64,000 nt of DNA, taken from the NCBI RefSeq assembly GCF_050947875.1, contig NC_134568.1, positions 208,546,845 through 208,610,844 on the forward strand, read 5' to 3'. Below, piece after piece: positions 29,505 to 41,029 of this stretch. Each line of letters begins with the position of its first letter. The stretch's first letter is position 1. This DNA comes from Dermacentor variabilis. Its lineage: Eukaryota > Arthropoda > Arachnida > Ixodida > Ixodidae. The notes under the pieces are model-generated. The model was not told where the DNA came from. It was given only the letters and a program-made list of their open reading frames with translations, and did not search any database. The position numbers and the translations under genes were made by a program.

Positions 29505-29945
29505 TGCAAGTAATTAAAACAAATTGACTAATTAAATTTATTAATTATGTAACTGCACATATTGCAATTTACTGATTGTAGTCGGTGCATTTGCAAGACG
29601 TATCCACTTGAATCTCCAGGATGATACTAGTTTCTAGATATTATTTCCCAATGTGTGGGATAATATACATGGGCGTTCCAATTACTTTAGTGCTTAAACG
29701 CATAAAACAGCGTTTTGTTGAAAGGTAAGTGGAACAACAGTGCATTTTTACGGCAGTTTTGATGGCCCAAATCTGCACACTGGTGTCTCTCTGCAAATTC
29801 ATCCCAAGTGGTTACTCGTTTCAAACTCACTCGCTACAATTCGTAAATTGCAATGTGTGCTGCAAAGTAATTGACTAAGAGGTTAAGTACTGAATTTTCA
29901 TTGATTAGTTGAATATGCTTTTCGATTTCTCGAGCAATTAAGTAA
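29505..29945. mobile_element. Foldback MITE with ~150-bp diverged inverted repeats
   Basis: The left arm has GCACATATTGCAATTTACTG and ATTGTAG; the reverse complement of the right arm has GCACACATTGCAATTTACGA and ATTGTAG, followed in both by a TATCCACTT/TAACCACTT block. The outer parts (AATTGACTAATTAA versus CAACTAATCAAT) also pair. The centre is unique and noncoding. Confidence 0.6.
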
Positions 29946-30814
29946 TGTCCGCCTCTCTGAATAAGGAAGCTCAAGGACTAGAATTAAGTTATCTGCAGCA
30001 GACGATTTTCAGAAATTCCAGGAAACTTAAATATTATCGCCCGAATACGCGGGTTAGGCATGCTGGCACAGCGCAGGACGCAAGGCAACTCCTGCTGGGT
30101 AGAAGGAACAGTGCCCTGGCAGCTACCAGGCGTCTCAGAACGCTGGCGTGACGAGGAGCGTTGCCAGTGGCGTTGCAGACGTCGCACCTCGATGGTGCAC
30201 GAGATGAGAACCGGAAACCGTCGGAGTGAGTCAGCGCCCAGTGAAATATTCGGTAATGTTAGCTTAACGTTTACTGCCCGTTTCGCTCAGAGCAGTACAT
30301 ACACAGCAGCTCAGTAGGAACGCTAGTCTGTTTATAGTGGCATGCGCACGATGGTGCATCAGCCGTCAGCGGAAGGCAGAATTAACGCTACCCTGGCTCC
30401 GCCACCGAGGCGATTCAGCGTATAGCGTTGGCGGTGCGTCGACTTCTCTTTCTTCCAGCAAACCGCATTCCGTATTTCTCAAGACCCTAAACCTCTGCGC
30501 GCGAGCTGCGCATGCGCTATCGAGCGGGACAACATAACGGCGGCGCCGACGGCATTTTAGCTTCTCAGGCGTCCGTGCAATATCTGTCGATATAAAAGCT
30601 GCACGGCCTGACCAGGACGTTGATCGCCGTGCTGCATAAAAGAAGAGGAGATAATAAATATAAATAATGAGCGCTGCGTTCGTGTCTTTCCTTTCCAGTT
30701 TGTCGCGCGGTCTTTTTTAACAATGACCACTCGCCACCGAGCTCGCCTTTGTATTTTACTAGATATAACAAAATTTACGAGAATGGCAGAACGCAGGAAG
30801 TTAACCTGGGCGTA
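29946..30814. other. Unresolved; TATA-like site at 30592-30600
   Basis: A GC-richer stretch (30040-30560) is followed by GATATAAAAGCTGCACGG and then GGTCTTTTTTAACAATGACC. This has the look of a decayed LTR or promoter, but no partner copy exists in the window. Confidence 0.25.
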
Positions 30815-31000
30815 GGCACACTTCCAATTGGGGAGCTCCGAATTAAATGACCTACTTAGAAATTCTTAATGTGCACCTGAATGTAACTACGCGAGCATTT
30901 TCGTTTTACGCTTCCATCAAATGCGGCCACCGTGGCCGCATATCGAGCTCTCGTGCTCAGCAGCAGAGCGCCGAATGTGCTTAGCCAACGCGGTGGATCC
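30815..31000 (-). mobile_element. Ruka-related SINE, decayed
   Basis: On the minus strand: GGCGCTCTGCTGCTGAGCAC, a decayed B box, GCGGCCACGGTGGCCGCATT, then ATTCAGGTGCACATTAAGAA and a weak 3' part. The order matches the intact copy at 38861. Confidence 0.65.
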
Positions 31001-31084
31001 CTTTGCGCCAGAGCAGTACGCCTGGGGCCATATGTTTTCACCAACTCTGTACCTAAAAGGATGCCATGTGAAGGATGCAATGTG

Positions 31085-31510
31085 AAATGGTAGACCATCC
31101 GCCTCGTATGCGGGAAGTACTAGGTTCCAATCCCGGTGCCACCGGAAACCGACAGTTTTTTTTTCTTTTTCTAATGGGTATACATGTACTGGGACCTGGC
31201 GCTCGGTTGTTTAATGGGTTCTGATATCGAAAGGGGGCCCTATAGCCAGGGTCTCTGGGCACTCGTTGCCGCCACCACAGCTTTGGTGAAATAGTCCAGC
31301 ACCCGCTGCTGCTGCGGAAGGCAGGCGAGTGCTGCCGCCAGGTACATACCACAGGCGCGTTTCCGGCCTGGCGTTCGGCAACTACGGCATTTCCAAAAGC
31401 CTGGAAGGACAACCGCCTATTAGGAAGTTGGCGGCATGGGACCGTCAGACTCCATATTTGCCATAGGCCATGATGAATACGCCGGTTCTCGTGCGATCCC
31501 AGAAGTCGGG
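31085..31510 (+). mobile_element. tRNA-derived SINE (tRNA-Thr-like head) with long body
   Basis: The head reads AATGGTAGACCATCCGCCTC, an anticodon-arm-like CCGC-CTCGTAT-GCGG (central CGT), and a B box (TAGGTTCCAATCCCGG). A T-rich block, TTGTTTAATGGGTTC and a GC-rich body follow. The missing acceptor stem and attached body show it is a SINE, not a tRNA gene. Confidence 0.55.
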
Positions 31511-31734
31511 TCAAGACCGGATTCGCGGTCGCGCTTGGCAAGGGTACACCATCTCGCGAATGTGTGAGGCCAGTAGCGGACTGTAAGGGTGCCGCATGAA
31601 GGGTGTAAATGAGACGCTGTGCAGGAACACCTTCTTCAGCGAGCATGTTACGAAAATCGAAGACATGCCGTAGAGGGGGTGTCCTTATTATTTTCATCAT
31701 CTGGTGTTCTTTAGCATGCACCTACTGCATGGTA

Positions 31735-31830
31735 CACGGACGTTTTTGCATTTTGCACCCACCCAAATGCGGCCGTCGCGGCCGGTATTTGATCCCGCGC
31801 CCTAGGGCTTAACAGCGCGACGCCACCATT
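31735..31830 (-). mobile_element. Ruka SINE head, truncated
   Basis: On the minus strand: GGCGCGGGATCAAATACCGG (B box), GCGACGGCCGCATTTGGGTG and AAAAACGTCCGTGTAC, then it ends. Confidence 0.65.
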
Positions 31831-33769
31831 CAGAATGTGCACTGTGTTGGCAAACGCCCCATTCATTGCAGGTAGGCCATGTTATCCTACAGAGCTGGCC
31901 TTGACCAACTTCTACTCTTTGCAGTATCGCCAAGTGTCGCCGGCTGCACGTACAGGAGGGCAGTTCATATTCAGTCCTCAAACGAGACCGTCGCTATGCG
32001 GCTGTGCCTCGCCATCGTTATGATAATGCACTCATTCTTCAAAATCAAAACGCTGCATTTTCTTGTCTATAGCTCGAAGTACTGTCACCGCATACATGGC
32101 GAAGGGGCCGTTGAGAGACAAACTGTCTACGTTGACTACCTCTGCACGTCTCTTTTGTTTCATTCCTTTTATTTCTTTTCTTTGTTTTTATGTAGCACGT
32201 AAACGTGTTTAGTGCGTGCGTGCGCATGGGTAAATGTTCGAGAGAGGTAGCGTGCGCATACCGCACTGGTAGGTTTGCCTGCTTGAAGTTCTTGTAGATC
32301 AAATAGCCTATTTACATACGTGGTTGAAAATTAGCGCGTCAATTATCCCGCCTCCTACGTGGGAGACCCGTAATTTAGCTCAGGGTCCTTCCGAGCGGGT
32401 TTGTTTTTGTCTGCTGGTATATGACAGCTCTCCTTCTCTCGCGCTTGATCTGTATGATTGCTTTTTGTCATTTCAGGCCGCCGAGAGGTTCCCAATGTGC
32501 TCTAGAGGCTTGCGTAGGCTGCGTGTGTGAGTGTCAGCTCACCATTTATCCGCCGCCCTATCTGTCCTTGCAGTATAATATTGCTGTGGCTGGCTGGTCT
32601 TTTCGCGCCTACCCCCCAACCGATCGACCTCGGCGGATCTCTCCCAACATCAACGAGAAAAGTTCACGAGTCGCGTGAGCCAGCCGCAGAAAAAATACAA
32701 CGTATACATGGCGGATGGAGCGACGCTCATTTCAATACAACATACGCACGCATATATCAACACAAGCGCTCAAAGGAAGACGGCATCTGATATGCGACAA
32801 CATTCCTGCCGCCCTCGCGAGTACGCAGCCTTGTTCTCATAAGGATAAGGCAACCTTTACCGAGCGATTTCCTGAGCAAGAACGGTCAGCACTGACCGTT
32901 CCTTATCGAGCACTATAGGCAGAGACTGCGCGCGTCTACCGTCGTCGGTTACAAGACTGGACCGAACTGCCACTCTTGAACGTGGTCCAAAATTTCCCTT
33001 CAAGGTGTGTCCCGGCGGCCAGATTGGCGTTCTGCACGTTCGCAAAGTGGAAGGCGGGCGGCTCGACCCCAGAGCGCGCGCATGGCACGCATCAAGGCTG
33101 ATCTGCGCGTTTCTTCTGGAATGCGTTCTCCGATCAGCGTGGACTATACAGCGACCGGTGCTGTGGGTAGCTAATGACGTGCTCTGTGAAGCGGAATACA
33201 TTAAATTGTCTGTCTATTTGTCTTTGCTTTTACTTATTTATTCTCGAGCGGGTCACGTACGATAGGATCTAATCCTGCTTCGTGGCACGGAAAATTACAT
33301 AAGGGACTAGGAATAATAAGGAAATGTACTAACTCAACCGTCTGAAACCTTGGCAGGTGGCAGATTATATTTTTTAGTATTGGTAGCGGGAGCCATCTAA
33401 TTCAGAAGGAAAGCTTCATTCTAATTTTATGCAAGACTATGCGAGAAAACAGCGCCGTCAGTACACCTCCGCTGAGCACCGTGCATGGTCCTGCTGCTGT
33501 TAGTCCATGTTGGTCGCGATAACAAATTCGGGAGAGCACCTGCTCTAAACGCCCGTGACTTACAGTCGGTCACATACTGTCGAATGCCCAGGACTAATGT
33601 AGCTGGCATCTTGCCTCGAATTCTTGTCTCGCGCATACACATGACGCTACGTTCGGAATTAAAGCAGTCCGACTGCACTTATTGTGCTTTCTTCAGGTGC
33701 TCTTACTTACGAAAGTTTAATTGCTGCCATTGTCGTTGACGCGCTTTGGCGAATCGGCGCTTGGCGTGC
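31831..33769. other. No recognisable gene
   Basis: Mixed sequence. An inverted GAACGGTCAG/CTGACCGTTC pair near 32880-32900 is a small perfect hairpin. The remaining frames are short and featureless. Confidence 0.35.
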
Positions 33770-34560
33770 TATAAATCGTGGAACCACGCACCTGTGTACC
33801 GGAAGAAATGTACCAGTAACGCTCTTTTCTTCCGGCAACAAGTAATGGTGTCCACCCGTAACCACTTCGCTCTAGAGCACTTCAGCGAACGGTTGCAGTA
33901 CGCGGTATCCCGAAGGCGCACGACAAGGCCCAACGAGCCGGAATGCGCGGTCCTCAAAGACGGTCACCTCCGAGAGCGGCGCAAGCGAGCACGAGGAAGA
34001 CACGCAGGCAGCGCGAAGAACACACAGGGAGCACGAAGAAAACACACAGGGCCGCCTCGGCGGCAGCGTACTCACAGTGTTCCTCATAGTGTTCTGAAGG
34101 AAGCGTCGAGTGGAGGTTCCTTGGAGCGCACTTGGCATTTATAGTGTGCCTGTGCGGTGGGCGGCCGCTGTGGCGCCGACCCCTGAAGCCGGTGGCACGC
34201 GCGCAGGGGCGCTCGGGGAAAGTTCGAACGCCACTTTGCCAAGGTCCGTGTGACCCGTCTTTTTCCCGGTGGCTTTATCGTTCCGCTCGCGGAAGTCGGG
34301 CACGACCGCCGGCAGTGTGCATCCAGCCCCCGAGTTACAGTCGACGCCGGTACGAATCCGTGTCGCGGATGGCCGCCCACAGATCGGGCGACGTGCGGCT
34401 CACAGATACCCTTCAATGTCACGTCGGCGGCGACGAGTGGCCGTATATCTGCGGAGATAGGCATCGCGTCGGCGCGATGCGAATGCACTTATATATAGCG
34501 GGAAATCTCGGAATCGAACGAGTCGCGGCAAGCCTGTAGTTCTCGCATCCCGCGCGAGAC
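33770..34560. repeat. GC-rich LTR-like or repeat segment with ~21-bp tandem units
   Basis: Three similar units of about 21 bases (GCACGAGGAAGACACGCAGG-type) lie at 33989-34052. On the minus strand CTATAAATGCC near 34134-34144 and TATATATAAGTGC near 34486-34498 look like TATA boxes. The composition and TATA positions suggest a solo LTR or promoter-bearing repeat; ends were not found. Confidence 0.3.
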
Positions 34561-35417
34561 AGAGCTGCGGTTTTTACTTCCCTCATTGGGCCCCGCGCGC
34601 GAGCGTTTGTAAAGTTTCCCGGCCACATTCTCGGCGCACAATATGTCTCAATGGCGCCCTCGGTGCCTCCGCAGGAAGGCGATAGCAACTCAGGTCGTCC
34701 GCCGATTTTACTGTCTCTTTCTGCCTTGGACTTGCGAGTTTCCTTCTGTTCGAAGCTGCCTGCAATCATGCCTCATTCTTATCCCTCTCTTCGCTTTCGT
34801 GTCGTGCAGTGGGAGCTAACTTTGTTCTTCAAGAGCGTACGGCTAACCCCTTAACACGATCCCTTTGCACCTGCAGGACCCACTACAACTTCAGTCGCAA
34901 CAACAGGCACGTGCGGCCGTGTTTCGGTTCAAATGCCGAAGGTATGATGCAAATTGAGCAACTTCGCTTTACATCTTTTCCTTTCATTGCTCGACTTAGT
35001 TTGTTTTGCTTTTATCATGCACTTACTTCAGAAGACACATATTCGTTACAGCAGCATATGTAGCTGCTTCTCGAGCTGCGCACGTTTTTTTACGTAACAC
35101 TCATCTATAAAGACAAACAAGCTTACAGATGCAAGCAATGTGTTAAGTACACATATATTTACGCTTTCTCATCCTCAGCTTGCTGCATTTATTGGGTAGG
35201 TAGAATTGAATATGAGATAAAGTGGAGACCTTGGAAGCGCTTCATTTCCTGCAATTCTTTATTGCGCTTCTGAAGAGACACACGAAAACAAAAGGCTTAA
35301 GCGGATCCAACACGTGCGTGTACCTTCGAAATACGAGCAATAAGGTGCTATGAATGATTTCCTTCCTTGAAAACTTGAACTCGAGCTTGAGTTACGAAAA
35401 TAAAAGAAAAGTCATAC

Positions 35418-35419
<2 letters not shown>
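34561..35419. other. No recognisable feature
   Basis: Mixed to AT-rich sequence with short frames only. Confidence 0.35.

Positions 35420-35420
<1 letters not shown>

Positions 35421-35454
<34 letters not shown>
35421..35454. repeat. (GA)n run, LINE tail
   Basis: On the minus strand this is (CT)n directly after AATAAAGTT, so it is the 3' tail of the LINE that follows. Confidence 0.8.
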
Positions 35455-35456
<2 letters not shown>

Positions 35457-36416
35457 TTTATTTTCATGTTGGTTGGTGTGGTGGAAAGAGTCCAGAGCCT
35501 CGCTCGCGGCATTTTTCAGTGCAGCACTGATAAACGCCGCAAGGTACCGTTCGTCGTCGGCGCTGGTTGCTTCTGTCAGCCACCCGGCATGGGGTTTAAG
35601 GGAAATTTGTAGAGGCAGGCAGGGGAGGGGGGGGTGGTCTACAGGACCAGAAGATATGGGATGTGTTCGGCCATTCGCCACATTATCGGCAGGGCGGGGG
35701 ATCTTCAGGTAAGAGGCCGCGGAGGAGATGCATTCGCGCTGGCGCAGGGAGTGTTTCAGTTTGGGCCCGACAAATCAGTACACTCTTAACAGGTGAGCAC
35801 TTTGCTGAGCTTGGGGAACTTGCGCCTTGCCGCTTGATACGGCCGCAGAAGCAGGGAAGCCCACCTTTTCGTCAGGGCTGGTCGCGGAATGTAGGGTGCC
35901 TGGTTCAAAGTCTCGCAGGCGAGATGATTAACTCTTTCATTTCCCGGCAGCCCGTCATGACCAGGTATCCAGATGATTTCTAATGGACTCTGAAGGTGCT
36001 CTTGAATAAGTGTCGAAATGTCGGCCGCGAGATCGTTTTGCAACAATTTCCTGCATACTGTCATGGAGTTGTTAAATATGTTTCTTGGGTAGGCCGAGTT
36101 GCTGGGGGGCACGTGTTTGATCGTGATCTGTCTCTGGGAGGACGTCCGTCTGTATAGTTTGGAGGTTGTTATTCACGAATGCTATAGAGGAGCCTCGTGC
36201 ACCAACGCTAGCATCAGCGTATAAGTAGATGCCGTCAGGGTGTCTTGCCGTGTACCTCTTGAAGTAGGCAACTCGCTGGTGTCGCTTCTCCTTGCCTCGT
36301 TCTGGATTCATGTGGCATGGCAGTGGAGCTATGGTTGGGAGTTCGCGTTGTTTCGGGGGTAGTGGGTGCGTGTCCACAATAGGCGCAGCTTCTGGATGTC
36401 ATACAGCGAAATAGCA
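35455..36416 (-). pseudogene. I-clade LINE: RNase H domain and C-terminus
   Basis: Minus-strand frames show the RNase H start IYLYADASVGARGSSIAFV (about 36170-36240), then after a frame change ...EHLQSPLEIIWIPGHDGLP with GNERVNHLACE, the conserved end of RNase H. The C-terminal region (PHAGWLTEATSADDERYLAA and AALKNAASEALDSF) and AATAAA follow. RT and endonuclease are missing, a typical 5' truncation. At least one frameshift (near 36090) breaks the frame. Confidence 0.75.
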
Positions 36417-37103
36417 TTTCTTCAAATTTCTGTTTGCATTGAGCGTCCTCATGGTTGCCGTCGGAGAGGTAAAGCTCCTTTCCGAGTATTCTTGTAACCG
36501 CACCTGAACCTGTAACCAGAAACCTGGCCAGCCAGGTTTCTAGTTTACTTCTTTTTTTCTCTTTCTATCTTATCCGGCGCGCAGGCTACGAGACAAATTC
36601 TGCGCTGAGCAGAATATCAAAGGATATCCAGAGAGCATAATAAACAGTGTGTACTAAGAATAATGTTGCGATGTAATGCTCCATACCAGTTATAAAATAA
36701 CCTCGCCCCTCAGAGGCAGCGACCTCGATACGTCACGCATTTCACTTTGGCGGCGGCTCCGTCAACGTACTCAAGGTCTTATATCAAGCTCAGCTGGAAT
36801 CAGTGTTGTCGTGGGACAGCAGGACAGCTACCTGAATCTCCAGTATGCGCGTCGCCCATGAAATGGCCGTGTTATACTTATGGAAATGCCCGAAATTGTG
36901 CGCGAGATGGACTTGGTAGTTTGTATGTGCCACTGGTGTATTCGCACTCACGGGCGCGTTCGCAATTCGTATTCCAAAAGCGTGAAACCCACTGTTTCGG
37001 TTACTCATCTCATGCTTAAAATCATGTTCAATCGCGAATACTGGTTACTTATCTCTTTCATTGTGTTAAGCACTATTATGCGCGCGGAAATGTCATAAGG
37101 CAT
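36417..37103. other. No recognisable feature
   Basis: Unique sequence with short frames only. Confidence 0.35.
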
Positions 37104-37912
37104 CAGAGTTGCGGACGGGCAATTCCGGAGTTGGAATTATTCCGGAATCATTCCATGTTTTCAAATGCATGGAAGGGAAGGAGAATGAAATGATGGTACC
37201 AGTCGGGCAGATGGAATTTATCTACCTGTAGGCGACTATCTCTGCCACGGCAATAAAAAAAAACTGCTTGTCTATACATACCACTCTTCGTAAGACCTGG
37301 AAACTTTCCTGCACTACAAGGTTTAAATGCATTTAAAGACAGAAAGTTTTAGTTGCCAAGAATGATTCTTTTTATCAAGAACTTGGTTTACGACAGATCT
37401 AAGGGTGGAGGCTAAAAACAATGTCGCAGATGGTGTCACCCTCCGCCCGTCCATGGGGATTTGGAACACGCGGCATGATTTTTCGCGCAGTCTAGTATCC
37501 ACAAGTCGCGATAACGGGCAGTCACTGAGGTGCGCTTGAAAACCAACGATATCGGTTCAAATATGCCAGAAAATATGAAAGAAGAAATATTGTCCTGCAA
37601 AACATGCCTTTCGCTTTTCAATGTGACACAACAATAGTATGAACATAAAAGTATAGTACGTAACATTATTTGTAACGTTGCTAAGGGTTCAAAAATATGT
37701 TTTTGTTAGGAGGCACGCAAGCGCGAGTACTAAATACTTCGAAGAAAGCACTCCATTTGGTGGTATTCGAGGAGCGGAATGAATCAGCTCAGCCATTCCA
37801 GGAGTGGGAATGGTCCAACTCTCACAATTTGTCCAAATCTCAGAATGAACGGGAACTTTTCTCTCTCTGGAATGAAGTAGGAATGGAATGGAGGCTCCCA
37901 TTCGCAACTCTG
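37104..37912. mobile_element. Possible non-autonomous TIR element (hAT-like ends)
   Basis: The left end CAGAGTTGCG and the reverse complement of the right end CAGAGTTGCG are identical for ten bases, followed by imperfect, CATTCC-rich pairing. There is no coding capacity. The expected 8-bp duplication is not evident, so the call is tentative. Confidence 0.4.
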
Positions 37913-38817
37913 CAAGAGGTTACGACATACAACATGGCGTAGAACGACATTTATGGTCTCAGCCCAGGTTACTTCCTAATGATGTGAGCACAGTGACGCG
38001 TTCAGCGTTGAGAGGAAGCAACTTTCCTGCCTGCGGTATGGTTCGCACAGACTCCTTTTTTTTTTCCAGTGCTGCCGACGGCGAGCTTTTGAAATTCCAC
38101 TGAGCAGCCACCGATTAATTCTGCTGATTTACCAACAGTGTACCGGGGCATCTCATGTCGTGGGGAACGCGCGACATGACATGCCCGCTCAGACGTATGA
38201 TGCACATGAGGTGCTGTTTGTGTGCACACCTGTTTTCCTGGAAGCGTGCCCTTTGGCCTGCGGCCGAGCGTGATCGAGCGAAATCTTTGGGTGTTCTGCC
38301 AATTGATCGCTCGTGGTATCGTCAGTGGGACGTTCAAGGCGTCTATGCGAGGGTCTTTACGTATAGCGTCCTTGAATTTTTTTTTTGTGTATATAAAATT
38401 ATCCGTTTTCTATTTGAAAGGTAGCGTCTACCGCGCTAGCCAACGCAGCTGGATGCTTTTCGTAGGTTTGTACGCCCGTCATCAGCACTTCACGTGCATA
38501 ATTAATGCATACAATACGAGATAGTGCATCCGAACAAAATGGCTCAGCAAAACTCGCAGTAGTAAAGCAAGCACCTGAAAAATGCTGGCCGCGAACAAAT
38601 TTACACGATTAGCCGTGATTTTACGACTACAAAATTTGTGTTCTTATTTTTAGTAGTATGCAATACGGAATAATCGTATCTGTCGACGGACTAAAGAAAA
38701 AGTGGCAGCAATTAAATTCTGGAATATTTATCCGCAAATTATGTTTTGTGTTAGGGCGTAGTGCAACTCGCTGCTGATGTTCATGTAATTTGTTCACTAT
38801 TTGTTCAAGCGGGTTGA
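37913..38817. other. No recognisable feature
   Basis: Unique sequence with short frames only. Confidence 0.35.
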
Positions 38818-38820
38818 ATA

Positions 38821-39297
38821 ATCTGCCGTAGTTTATTTCATAGTTAGCTCTGCTAATTTACCCGCCGTGGTTGCTCAGTGGCTATGGTGTTGGGCTGCTG
38901 AGCACGAGGTCGCGGGATCGAATCCCGGCCACGGCGGCCGCATTTCGATGGGGGCGAAATGCGAAAACACCCGTGTGCTTAGATTTAGGTGCACGTTAAA
39001 GAACCCCAGGTGGTCAAAATTTCCGGAGTCCTCCACTACGGCGTGCCTCATAATCAGAAAGTGGTTTTGGCACGTAAAACCCTAAATATTATTATTATTA
39101 TTATTAGCTCTGCTAATGGAAGTTAGATTTTCAAGTGTCCATGGTTCTCAGGTAAATACTATAAGCCAACGCGGATGCTGCAAAATATTCTGCCGTAGTC
39201 TATTTCATAGTTATCCCTACGAATTGAAGTTAGATTTTCAAGTGTCCATGGTTTTCAGGTAAATACTATAAGCCAACGCGGATGCTGCAAAATATTC
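38821..39297. repeat. Local tandem duplication, ~107-bp period, split by a SINE
   Basis: Copy 1 is 38821-38857 plus 39104-39191; copy 2 is 39183-39297. Both contain CTGCCGTAGT(T/C)TATTTCATAG, GTTAGATTTTCAAGTGTCCA and ATAAGCCAACGCGGATGCTG. The unit repeats at 107 bases once the SINE is discounted. Confidence 0.85.
38861..39103 (+). mobile_element. Ruka SINE, best full-length copy
   Basis: The copy starts CCCGCCGTGGTTGCTCAGTG (A box), has the B box CGGGATCGAATCCCGGCC, then GGCCGCATTTCGATGGGGGC, TTAGGTGCACGTTAAAGAAC, CACTACGGCGTGCCTCATAA, GGTTTTGGCACGTAAAACCC and an (ATT)n tail. A 14-base target duplication TTAGCTCTGCTAAT flanks it (38844-38857 and 39104-39117). It is transcribed by RNA polymerase III from the internal boxes and mobilised by a LINE. 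Confidence 0.95.
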
Positions 39298-40132
39298 CAA
39301 CGTCGTTGAAGGGGATGGGAAAAATAAAACAGAGCGCAGAAAAATTCAGTCTCCTAGTAGATGGTTGTTATCTTTCGAATGATATTTTCACACGTTAAGT
39401 GACCCAACCCTCGTGTTTATTGGCTTCCTTTTCTTTAGCACTATGCGGGCTCACTGGGAATAAACGTCAGCAAATATGATATCCAGACTTCATGAAGAAA
39501 AAGAAAACTACGTTGTATACGCTTATATGCACTGTGCTGAACATCCAACATGTTGAAACAAAAGTGAGTCCCCATTTACTCATATTAAGTAACACGGATG
39601 TCTATATTGTCGACCGAATATTTTATGCTATTAAAATGATGCGGATTAAAGCAATACTAATTGCTTCTTCCGTTTATAACAATATGACTGTGCATGAGCG
39701 TTACCCTTGCGTGACACCAACTTCAATTTAATGGAGCTAAAAGAGCTTCTAGCGGCATTGTATTACGGTATTCTGAAAGCCATTAGACCAGTGTGGCGTA
39801 GTTGACCAAAGCGACCAGTGTCACGAGCTTTCTGCATGGAGGGCCCCGAACGAAGTTGTCGGAAAATAAAATGTTCTAGAAAATCAAATATGTTGTAGTT
39901 CTGAATAGCCTCACGGGAAAGCCCACATATTCAGGTTACACTAGCTTCGGGATCGATCCACAAAAACGACCAGATGCCGATGCCAGAACTCTGTTACAGA
40001 AAACTGAGTTGAACTCGACTAGAATGTTTCGCACGAAAATTCTCCAGTTTGCCACGAGGTGACAACAAAATAACGTTGGTCCTATCCGCGTTTTTTCTCA
40101 CAGTTGTGTAGTGTTAGACCACTTTAGTAAAG

Positions 40133-40134
<2 letters not shown>
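39298..40134. other. No recognisable feature
   Basis: AT-rich unique sequence. Confidence 0.35.

Positions 40135-40227
<93 letters not shown>
40135..40227. repeat. (TA)n microsatellite
   Basis: About 46 uninterrupted units. Confidence 0.95.
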
Positions 40228-40230
<3 letters not shown>

Positions 40231-40277
40231 TCTTTGCCATTTGCATTTGATTGCATTTGCATTTGCATTTGCCATTT

Positions 40278-40402
40278 GATTTAGGTGCACGTTAAAGAAC
40301 CCCAGGTGGTCAAAATTTCCGGAGTCCTCCACTACGGCGTGCCTCATAATCAGAAAGTGGTTTTGGCACGTAAAACCCCAAATATTATTATTATTATTAT
40401 TG
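40278..40402 (+). mobile_element. Ruka SINE, 5'-truncated
   Basis: Begins inside the body (TTTAGGTGCACGTTAAAGAA) and ends with GGCACGTAAAACCCCAAATA and (ATT)n. TTGCCATTTG occurs on both sides and is the probable target duplication. Very close to the 38861 copy, hence young. Confidence 0.85.
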
Positions 40403-41029
40403 CCATTTGCGCTAGCCTTGGGTAATTTCCACGAAACCCGAATCGCGCTGCAGGATAGACAGCAGGCAGTGAAAAGTTCCTGTTTGGTGCGACATTTGCG
40501 TACAAACTGTCGGTTCTGCTGTCACATATAGGCAAGGAGAGCGATAGAATGGAAATGCCGAGGAAGGCGCTCGGACGCCACCCTGACGTCAAGAGATCGG
40601 GCGAACCTGCTTCGTCGAAGGCCAGCAAACAGCGCCCGGAGTCGAAAGGATATCAAGGCGTGACACTTCGTGATTTATATATTAATGGGCACCCAGGACA
40701 GATACATACACCTAAAAGTTGCACTGCTTTTGCGTTCGCTTTTAATGACGCTGATTTTCAACATCCTCATTTTTCGGATACGTCTTACATGCACAAGTTC
40801 GGTATATACGTTTTGCCATGTTGTAATATTAAGTTTTTCAGGCATTATAACATATTATTCTTAGAAAGTTTGAAAGTTGTCAAGTTACATAGTGATGTTA
40901 TTTAATATGTGAAACTGAGTATTACGATCTACAAAGTACTTCAGTATGCGCGTTATTGAAATGGGTGTTACGCAAGTTGTCGTAACGAGGGCAAGAAGTA
41001 CCGGTTGCCGCTCTCCTGTATTCTCTGGA
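40403..41029. other. No recognisable feature
   Basis: A 118-codon frame at 40549-40905 has no motif; likely chance. Confidence 0.3.

Noticed and set aside
31085..31150. Possible tRNA-Thr gene
   Set aside because: The anticodon arm and B box are present, but the acceptor stem does not form and a SINE body follows.
34084..34539. Overlapping 130-codon frames on both strands
   Set aside because: Chance frames in a GC-rich repeat-like segment; no domain.
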